Made by a program: the position numbers and the translations under genes
In this document: positions 7,442 to 13,530 of the stretch, piece by piece
Layout of the letters: each line of letters begins with the position of its first letter
Numbering within the stretch: the stretch's first letter is position 1
Source: Flavobacterium sp.
Lineage (GTDB): Bacteria > Bacteroidota > Bacteroidia > Flavobacteriales > Flavobacteriaceae
DNA: 13,530 nucleotides
Direction: 5' to 3'
Assembly (NCBI GenBank): GCA_019105125.1
Contig: JAHRWO010000090.1
Coordinates: 1 to 13,530, forward strand
The notes under the pieces: generated by a model
Databases searched by the model: none
Seen by the model: only the letters and a program-made list of their open reading frames with translations
What the model was told of the DNA's origin: nothing

Positions 7442-9016
7442 ATGAGTGAAGACCAAAAGAAAGTATTAGAACAACAACTCTGGAATATTGCCAATACCCT
7501 GAGAGGTAAAATGAATGCTGACGAGTTCCGTGATTACATACTCGGATTTATTTTTTATAAATACTTGTCGGAGAAAATGGAGATTTATGCAAATACCATT
7601 CTGAAACAGGACAAAATAAAATACCACGACATACAGGAAAACACCAAACAAGGCAAAGAATACATTGAAGCCATAAAAGAAGAATCACTTGAAAAATTGG
7701 GTTACTTCTTAAAACCTTCCGAATTGTTTGGTGAAGTTGCAAAACGTGGAAACGGCAACGGAAACAAGGACAAAGAAAGTAATTTCATACTTGAAGATTT
7801 ACAAAAAATCCTGACTAATATCCAACTTAGTACAATGGGAACGGCAAGCGAAGAGGACTTTGACAACCTCTTTGAGGATATGGATTTGAACAGCACAAAA
7901 CTTGGAAAATCACCCGAAACAAGAAATGAAATTATTGCAAAGGTGCTGTCGCACCTCGACAAGATTGATTTTAAACTTGAACATACGGAACTTGACGTTT
8001 TGGGCGATGCTTACGAATATCTGATTGGACAGTTTGCCAGTGGAGCAGGGAAAAAAGCAGGGGAATTTTATACACCACAACAGGTCTCAATGGTTTTAGC
8101 AAAATTGGTTACAACAGGAAAGACCAAACTAAAAACTGTTTACGACCCAACTTGTGGTTCGGGTTCTTTATTGTTGCGTGTGGCAAAGGAAGTAAAAGAA
8201 GTAAGCAACTTTTACGGACAGGAAATGAACCGCACCACTTACAACCTTGCCCGAATGAATATGATTTTGCACGGTGTGCATTATCTTAAATTCGACATAA
8301 AGCAAGAGGACACTTTAGAACATCCACAACACATTGACAAACAATTTGAAGCCATTGTCGCTAATCCACCATTTTCGGCACAATGGAGTGCAAACCCATT
8401 GTTTACAAGCGATGACCGTTTTAGCCAATACGGAAAATTAGCACCAAGCAGTAAAGCCGATTATGCCTTCGTGCAACATATGATTTACCATTTAGCCGAC
8501 AACGGCACAATGGCAATTGTTTTGCCGCACGGGGCATTATTCAGAAGCGGTGCAGAACAGCATATCCGTAAATATTTAATTGAGGACAAAAACTATTTGG
8601 ACGCAGTTATTGGTTTACCTGCAAACTTGTTTTATGGCACACCGATACCAACCTGCATAATGGTTTTCAAAAAGTGCAGAGAAAATCCCGAAAATGTATT
8701 ATTCATTAACGCAGCCGAATATTTTGAGCGTGGTACGCAAAACACATTACGCCCCCAAGATATTGATAGAATTATTTCAACTTACAGAGAACGCAAAGAA
8801 GTTGAAAAGTACAGCAGTTTGGCTACTCTTGAATTTATTGCTGAAAACGATTATAACCTGAATATTCCCCGATATGTAAACACGTTTGAGGAAGAAGCAC
8901 CAATTGACATTTCGGAAGTTTCAAAACAATTGAAAAGCCTTGAAAAAGAAATGAAAAGCACCGATGAAGAATTGATTGCTTTTTGTAAAGAATTAAAAAT
9001 TGACACGCCGTTTTAA
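7442..9016 (+). CDS. hsdM: Type I restriction-modification system DNA methyltransferase subunit HsdM
   Basis: HsdM transfers a methyl group from SAM to N6 of adenine and joins HsdS (methylase) or HsdS plus HsdR (full restriction enzyme). The 524 residues match the usual length. Residues 1 to about 150 form the HsdM N-terminal helical domain (start MSEDQKKVLEQQLWNIANTL). The methylase core follows: DPTCGSGS at 235-242 is the SAM-binding motif I, and NPPF at 308-311 is the catalytic motif IV, in the motif I then IV order of gamma-class adenine methylases. The ATG at 7442 follows an A-rich leader and gives the family N-terminus. hsdS starts 3 nt after the stop. The gene is first in its operon, behind a candidate promoter. 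It appears intact. Confidence 0.97.
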   Translation: MSEDQKKVLEQQLWNIANTLRGKMNADEFRDYILGFIFYKYLSEKMEIYANTILKQDKIKYHDIQENTKQGKEYIEAIKEESLEKLGYFLKPSELFGEVAKRGNGNGNKDKESNFILEDLQKILTNIQLSTMGTASEEDFDNLFEDMDLNSTKLGKSPETRNEIIAKVLSHLDKIDFKLEHTELDVLGDAYEYLIGQFASGAGKKAGEFYTPQQVSMVLAKLVTTGKTKLKTVYDPTCGSGSLLLRVAKEVKEVSNFYGQEMNRTTYNLARMNMILHGVHYLKFDIKQEDTLEHPQHIDKQFEAIVANPPFSAQWSANPLFTSDDRFSQYGKLAPSSKADYAFVQHMIYHLADNGTMAIVLPHGALFRSGAEQHIRKYLIEDKNYLDAVIGLPANLFYGTPIPTCIMVFKKCRENPENVLFINAAEYFERGTQNTLRPQDIDRIISTYRERKEVEKYSSLATLEFIAENDYNLNIPRYVNTFEEEAPIDISEVSKQLKSLEKEMKSTDEELIAFCKELKIDTPF

Positions 9017-9019
9017 ACT

Positions 9020-10264
9020 ATGGAAAAACTACTAGGCAAAATACCGCAAATTAGGTTTCCAGAGTTTAAAGAAACTTGGGAACACAAGAAATTAAGCGAT
9101 TTATTAAGCGAATCGAAACTAAAAAATACTGATTTAAAATACGACAAAGACGAAGTTTTATCGGTTTCGGGCGAATTAGGCATTGTAAACCAAATTGAAC
9201 ATTTGGGCAGAAGTTACGCTGGCGAATCGGTTCACAATTACGGAGTAGTTGAAACGGGCGATATTGTTTACACCAAAAGCCCATTAAAAGCAAATCCGTT
9301 CGGCATTATTAAGCTCAATAAAGGCAAAGCGGGTATTGTATCTACTCTTTATGCAGTTTATAAAGTAAATCATAAAAACGCCTTCGGCGCTTTTATTGAT
9401 TACTATTTCTCGTTGGATGCCAATACAAACCGCTATTTGCGACCATTGGTTAGAAAAGGGGCGAAAAATACATTGCAGATTACCAATGAGGAAGCAATTA
9501 GTTCTGAAATATTTGTACCAACAATTGACGAACAAAAACGCATTGCTTCTTTCCTCACGGTTTTAGACAAGAAAATAACTCAGCTCAAACAAAAGAAAAA
9601 CCTTTTGGAGCATTACAAAAAAGGAGTAATGCAAAAAATATTCACTCAGGAGCTTCGCTTTAAAGATGAAAATGGTAAAGAGTTTCCGAATTGGCAGAAA
9701 AAGACACTTGGCGAAATATTTTCAATTTTTAACGGATACGCATTTGCAAGCGAAGATACTGTTACAGAAGGAATCCTTTGGGTGAAAATTGCTGATGTTG
9801 GTATTCAAGAAATGAGAAAAGAAAATTTATCATTCCTTCCTTATGACTATTTTGAGAAACACAAAAAATTCATTTTAAAAAAGGGAGATTATGTAATTGC
9901 ACTCACTCGTCCAATACTAAGCGGAGAACTTAAAATAGCTGTCATTGATGATTTTTTTAATAATTCACTTTTAAATCAAAGGGTTGGTAAAATTGTAAGC
10001 GAGCACAATACAACTTTCGTCTATTATATGTTACAATTATCTTGGCTAATTAAAGCAATTGAGAATAATATTGCTGGTACAGACCCGCCTAATTTATCAC
10101 CCAAGGAAATAGATTTTATCAAAATATCAATACCACAAAAAAAGGAACAAAATAAAATCGCCAATTTTCTTGCAACTATTGACGATAAAATAAACCGAAC
10201 CGAAAACCAGTTACAGCAAACCCAAGAATACAAAAAGGGTTTACTTCAAAAAATGTTTTGTTGA
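9020..10264 (+). CDS. hsdS: Type I restriction-modification specificity subunit HsdS
   Basis: HsdS sets the bipartite DNA target of the Type I enzyme. The 414 residues form two half-repeats. TRD1 is about 20-168, followed by a conserved helical spacer at 170-208 (EQKRIASFL ... YKKGVMQKIF). TRD2 is about 225-372, opening with NWQKKTLGEIF, followed by the second spacer at 374-413 (EQNKIANFL ... YKKGLLQKMF). The spacers align with an offset of 205 residues, so the protein has the usual pseudo-symmetric structure in which the helices set the spacing between the two half-sites. The start is 3 nt after hsdM, consistent with coupled synthesis. The stop is 2 nt before the GIY-YIG gene's ATG. Both TRDs look complete. 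The DNA target cannot be deduced from the sequence alone. Confidence 0.96.
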   Translation: MEKLLGKIPQIRFPEFKETWEHKKLSDLLSESKLKNTDLKYDKDEVLSVSGELGIVNQIEHLGRSYAGESVHNYGVVETGDIVYTKSPLKANPFGIIKLNKGKAGIVSTLYAVYKVNHKNAFGAFIDYYFSLDANTNRYLRPLVRKGAKNTLQITNEEAISSEIFVPTIDEQKRIASFLTVLDKKITQLKQKKNLLEHYKKGVMQKIFTQELRFKDENGKEFPNWQKKTLGEIFSIFNGYAFASEDTVTEGILWVKIADVGIQEMRKENLSFLPYDYFEKHKKFILKKGDYVIALTRPILSGELKIAVIDDFFNNSLLNQRVGKIVSEHNTTFVYYMLQLSWLIKAIENNIAGTDPPNLSPKEIDFIKISIPQKKEQNKIANFLATIDDKINRTENQLQQTQEYKKGLLQKMFC

Positions 10265-10266
10265 TT

Positions 10267-10710
10267 ATGAATTTAACAGAGACAGAAATATTAGAAATAG
10301 TTGATAATTGCGAAAAGGAACTTAAAACTAAAAAACGTATAAAGTTCTCTTTTGATAAAAAATGGTCAGACAATTTCCCCCAAAAAGCAGGAATATATGC
10401 CATTTTTTATAAAGATAACTTTGTATATGTTGGTGAATCTGCCAACTTAAAGGAAAGAATGAAAGAAGTGAAAAGAACCTACAACCATTCATTTAGGCGA
10501 AAATTAGGTAAGTTTTTAAAGCCTGATGCAGTTATAGAAAAGGGCAAGTTCAGTAATGATTTAGAATTACTATTAAATGAACATTACGAAAATTTTTTGA
10601 AGTTCACTTTCAAGGAAGTCAACTTTGGGCGTATTGAAATTGAAAATTATCTTATGCAAAAAAATGAGGGTGTGTTAAATTCAATTGGAAAAAGAGGAAT
10701 TATAAAATGA
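10267..10710 (+). CDS. Small GIY-YIG nuclease-domain protein inside the hsd operon
   Basis: A 147-residue protein with a GIY-YIG nuclease core: AGIYAIFY (G42-I-Y44), YVG at 54-56 and the catalytic-position R64 in NLKERM. A later glutamate in the segment IENYL (E126) fits the metal-binding position, followed by N138. Residues 1-37 form a helical N-terminal extension. The start is the ATG at 10267, 2 nt after the hsdS stop; an in-frame TTG at 10258 is possible but would overlap hsdS. The stop overlaps the hsdR start as ATGA (10707-10710), so hsdR translation is probably coupled to it. GIY-YIG domains occur in homing, repair and restriction enzymes. Here it may be an accessory nuclease of the Type I system or a selfish insertion. 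No DNA-binding domain beyond the core is evident. Confidence 0.88.
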   Translation: MNLTETEILEIVDNCEKELKTKKRIKFSFDKKWSDNFPQKAGIYAIFYKDNFVYVGESANLKERMKEVKRTYNHSFRRKLGKFLKPDAVIEKGKFSNDLELLLNEHYENFLKFTFKEVNFGRIEIENYLMQKNEGVLNSIGKRGIIK

Positions 10711-13530
10711 GCAAGCAACCCGAACAAATATTAGAAGAACAATTGGTTGAGCAACTTCAAAAGCTCAATTACAGTTTGGTAATTATCAGAGACGAAAAGG
10801 AGTTGATTGCCAACCTTAAAAGCCAGTTAGAAAAGCACAACAATATAAAATTTTCCGATAGCGAATTTGAAAAAGTCCTGAATATTCTCAGCAAAGGTTC
10901 GGTTTTCGAGAAAGCGAAAACACTTAGGGAAAAACAGCACATAGTTAGGGATAACGGCGACAATTTGTATTTTGAATTTATCCAAACCGAGCATTGGTGC
11001 CAAAACCAGTTTCAGGTTACGCATCAGGTTACGATGGAAGGCAAATACAAAAACCGCTATGATGTTACTTTGCTTATTAATGGTTTGCCTTTGGTACAAA
11101 TTGAACTAAAACGCCGAGGGCTTGAACTCAAAGAAGCATTCAACCAAATAAACCGTTATCAACGTCATTCATTTGGTGCAAATTCAGGTTTGTACCAGTA
11201 CATTCAAATATTCGTTATCAGCAATGGCGTAAACACAAAGTATTATGCCAACAACAGGTTTCAATCATTTAAACAAACTTTTTTCTGGACTGATAAAGAG
11301 AATAAAAGACTTACAAATATTCTCAACGGTTTTACAAGCGAGTTTTTAGAACCTTGCCACATATCGAAAATGATTTGCAAGTACATTGTGCTGAACGAAA
11401 CGCAAAAAATACTAATGGTGCTTCGCCCTTATCAGTTTTATGCAGTCGAAGCACTTGTCGATAAGGTGATGCACAGCCGAAGCAACGGCTATATTTGGCA
11501 CACCACAGGTTCGGGAAAAACGCTAACTTCGTTTAAAGCCAGTCAGATTTTGACCGCTTTACCAAAAGTTAAAAAAGTGGTTTTTGTAGTTGACCGTAAA
11601 GATTTGGATTACCAAACAACCAAAGAATTTAACAGTTTTAGTAAAGGAAGTATTGACGGAACGGACAATACAAAAGCATTGGTTAAACAATTTACAGATG
11701 ATACCAAACTGATTGTTACCACCATTCAAAAACTCAATACCGCCATAAGCAAACAGCATTATGTGGCAAAAATGGAAAAACTCAAAGATGAACGCATCGT
11801 TTTCATCTTCGATGAGTGCCACCGTTCACAATTTGGCGAAACACACGGAAGAATTAACAAGTTTTTCAATAATCCGCAAATGTTCGGTTTTACAGGAACG
11901 CCCATATTTGCCGACAATGCCGTTAAAAACGAATTAGGAAAACGCACCACCAAAGAACTGTTTGGCGATTGCTTGCACAAATACGTCATTACCGATGCCA
12001 TAAAGGACGAAAATGTTTTAAAATTCTCGGTTGAATATGTTGGCAGGTACAAACGAAAAGATACCGCCACCGAAATAGATATTGAGGTAGAAGATATCGA
12101 CACAAAAGAGTTGATGGAATCGCCTTTACGTTTAGAAAAGATTGCAGATTATATTTTAGCAAACCACAACCGTAAAACGCACAATAAAGAATTTACCGCA
12201 ATGTTTTGCGTGAGTGGCATTGAAACGCTGATAAAGTATTATGATATTTTCCAAAAGAAAAAAGACGAAGGCAAACACAACTTAAAAATTGCCACCATTT
12301 TCAGTTACGCAGCCAACGAAGAAGATGCAGACGCAAATGGTTTTATCCCCGAAGAACTTTCGGTTGTGGAAGAACCACGGGCTTTATATGGTTTACAGGC
12401 TCATAGTCGTGAAAAACTGGACGAGTATATTGAACATTACAACAAAATGTTTGAGACAAAATTCTCGACCAAAGACAGCGAATCATTTTACAATTATTAC
12501 AACGATATTTCAAAGAAAGTTAAGGAACGAAAAATTGATATTTTGCTTGTGGTAAATATGTATTTGACAGGTTTTGACAGTCCACCATTAAATACTTTGT
12601 ACGTTGACAAAAATCTGAAATATCACGGTTTAATTCAAGCCTATTCACGCACCAACAGAATACTAAACGAGCAAAAATCTCAGGGAAATATTGTTGTTTT
12701 CCGCAATCTCAAAAATGCAACAGACGAAGCAATAACCTTGTTCAGCAACAAAGAAGCGATAGAGGTTATCATAATGAAACCATACGAGGATTATGTAAAG
12801 AAATTCAACGAAGCGTTTATTTCCTTGCTAAAAATTACGCCAACCGTAAACAGCGTAAACGAACTGCAAACCGAGAATGACGAATTGGAATTTATCAAAG
12901 CATTCAGGGAACTGATGCGGATAAAAAACATTCTAACTGCATTTGCCGACTTCAAATGGCAAGATTTGGCAATGAATGAGCAACTTTTCGAGGACTTTAA
13001 AAGCAAATATCTTGACTTGTACGACAAAGTAAAAAGCGACCACCAAAAAGAGAAAGTTTCGATTTTAGAGGATGTGGACTTTGAACTGGAATTAATCCAC
13101 CGAGACGAAATTAATGTTGCTTACATCATTCAATTACTGATAAAACTTAAATCGAAAGTACAAAAAGACGTTTCACAAACCGAAAAGGAAATTTTCAATT
13201 TACTTAATACAGAAGCACATTTACGAAGTAAACGTGAATTGATTGAACTGTTTATAAAGGCTAATTTACCATCAATTGAAGACACAGACGATATTCCGCA
13301 AGAATTTGAAAAATTCTGGAATGCCGAACAACAAAAAGCATTTAACCAACTCGTAAGTGTAGAAAAACTTTCAGCCCAAAGAACACAATCCCTGATTGAA
13401 GATTATTTGTATGCCGAAAGAGAACCGCTTCGTGATGAAATATTGCAATTGCTTGAAGGAGAACAACCAACTCTTTTAGAACGCAAAAAGACAGGCGACA
13501 GAATCTTGAAAAAAATATTGGATTTTGTAG
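10707..13530 (+). CDS. hsdR: Type I restriction endonuclease subunit HsdR (3' end outside window)
   Basis: HsdR is the ATP-driven motor and nuclease of the Type I enzyme. 941 codons are visible and the frame is still open at the last base; typical lengths suggest only a short tail is missing. An N-terminal nuclease domain has D119, E133-L-K135 and Q147xxxY151. The SF2 motor follows: Walker A TTGSGKT at 266-272 (K271), DECH at 369-372, TGTP at 396-399 and motif VI QAYSRTNR at 644-651. The remaining C-terminal part is helical and probably binds the HsdM/HsdS core. The start ATG overlaps the GIY-YIG stop (ATGA), the usual sign of translational coupling. I translated the first two thirds by hand and found no frameshift; the last segment to DFV also reads in the same frame. 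The TAG at 13528-13530 is out of frame and is not its stop. Confidence 0.95.
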   Translation, partial: MSKQPEQILEEQLVEQLQKLNYSLVIIRDEKELIANLKSQLEKHNNIKFSDSEFEKVLNILSKGSVFEKAKTLREKQHIVRDNGDNLYFEFIQTEHWCQNQFQVTHQVTMEGKYKNRYDVTLLINGLPLVQIELKRRGLELKEAFNQINRYQRHSFGANSGLYQYIQIFVISNGVNTKYYANNRFQSFKQTFFWTDKENKRLTNILNGFTSEFLEPCHISKMICKYIVLNETQKILMVLRPYQFYAVEALVDKVMHSRSNGYIWHTTGSGKTLTSFKASQILTALPKVKKVVFVVDRKDLDYQTTKEFNSFSKGSIDGTDNTKALVKQFTDDTKLIVTTIQKLNTAISKQHYVAKMEKLKDERIVFIFDECHRSQFGETHGRINKFFNNPQMFGFTGTPIFADNAVKNELGKRTTKELFGDCLHKYVITDAIKDENVLKFSVEYVGRYKRKDTATEIDIEVEDIDTKELMESPLRLEKIADYILANHNRKTHNKEFTAMFCVSGIETLIKYYDIFQKKKDEGKHNLKIATIFSYAANEEDADANGFIPEELSVVEEPRALYGLQAHSREKLDEYIEHYNKMFETKFSTKDSESFYNYYNDISKKVKERKIDILLVVNMYLTGFDSPPLNTLYVDKNLKYHGLIQAYSRTNRILNEQKSQGNIVVFRNLKNATDEAITLFSNKEAIEVIIMKPYEDYVKKFNEAFISLLKITPTVNSVNELQTENDELEFIKAFRELMRIKNILTAFADFKWQDLAMNEQLFEDFKSKYLDLYDKVKSDHQKEKVSILEDVDFELELIHRDEINVAYIIQLLIKLKSKVQKDVSQTEKEIFNLLNTEAHLRSKRELIELFIKANLPSIEDTDDIPQEFEKFWNAEQQKAFNQLVSVEKLSAQRTQSLIEDYLYAEREPLRDEILQLLEGEQPTLLERKKTGDRILKKILDFV

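Noticed and set aside
10258..10260. TTG at 10258 as the GIY-YIG start
   Set aside because: The ATG at 10267 is 2 nt after the hsdS stop, is a better codon and avoids overlap; the extra three residues add nothing to the domain.
1..13530. CRISPR arrays, tRNA or rRNA genes, transposase genes
   Set aside because: I saw no regularly spaced repeats, no tRNA-like cloverleaf and no transposase or integrase motifs in any frame I read.

Overview
The window is a same-strand (+) defence island, most likely from a member of the Bacteroidota. The evidence for the organism is indirect. The DNA is AT-rich, and starts follow A-rich leaders with no Shine-Dalgarno motif. One candidate promoter has the Bacteroidota -7 pattern TAnnTTTG, and a GxxExxY-family gene, common in that phylum, is present. 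Genus cannot be called.

Left block (1-6794). This is a tightly packed run: the C-terminal part of a Type III restriction subunit (res, cut by the window edge), a small GxxExxY-family PD-(D/E)xK nuclease gene, the Type III methyltransferase mod, a 650-residue GHKL/MORC-like ATPase fused to a C-terminal PD-(D/E)xK nuclease domain, and a 290-residue protein with a HEPN-like C-terminal motif. Junctions are 12 nt, a 1-nt overlap, 9 nt and 18 nt, which suggests one operon. The res-then-mod order is the reverse of the classical mod-res arrangement.

Middle (6795-7441). About 650 nt without a convincing gene. It holds a large imperfect inverted repeat (arms 7027-7052 and 7114-7139), an 11-bp direct repeat (7234 and 7387), and a candidate promoter just before the next operon.

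Right block (7442-13530). This is a Type I restriction-modification operon: hsdM, hsdS (two target-recognition domains), a small GIY-YIG nuclease gene, and hsdR (cut by the window end, 941 residues visible). Junctions are 3 nt, 2 nt and a 4-nt ATGA overlap.

How the genes work together. Mod and HsdM/HsdS would methylate host DNA at their own sites; Res and HsdR would translocate on and cut unmodified DNA. The most unusual parts are the added ones. The GHKL-nuclease fusion with its HEPN-like neighbour looks like an accessory module attached to the Type III system. Each of the two R-M operons also carries one small free-standing nuclease gene wedged between core subunits. In all, the window encodes four PD-(D/E)xK domains and one GIY-YIG domain.
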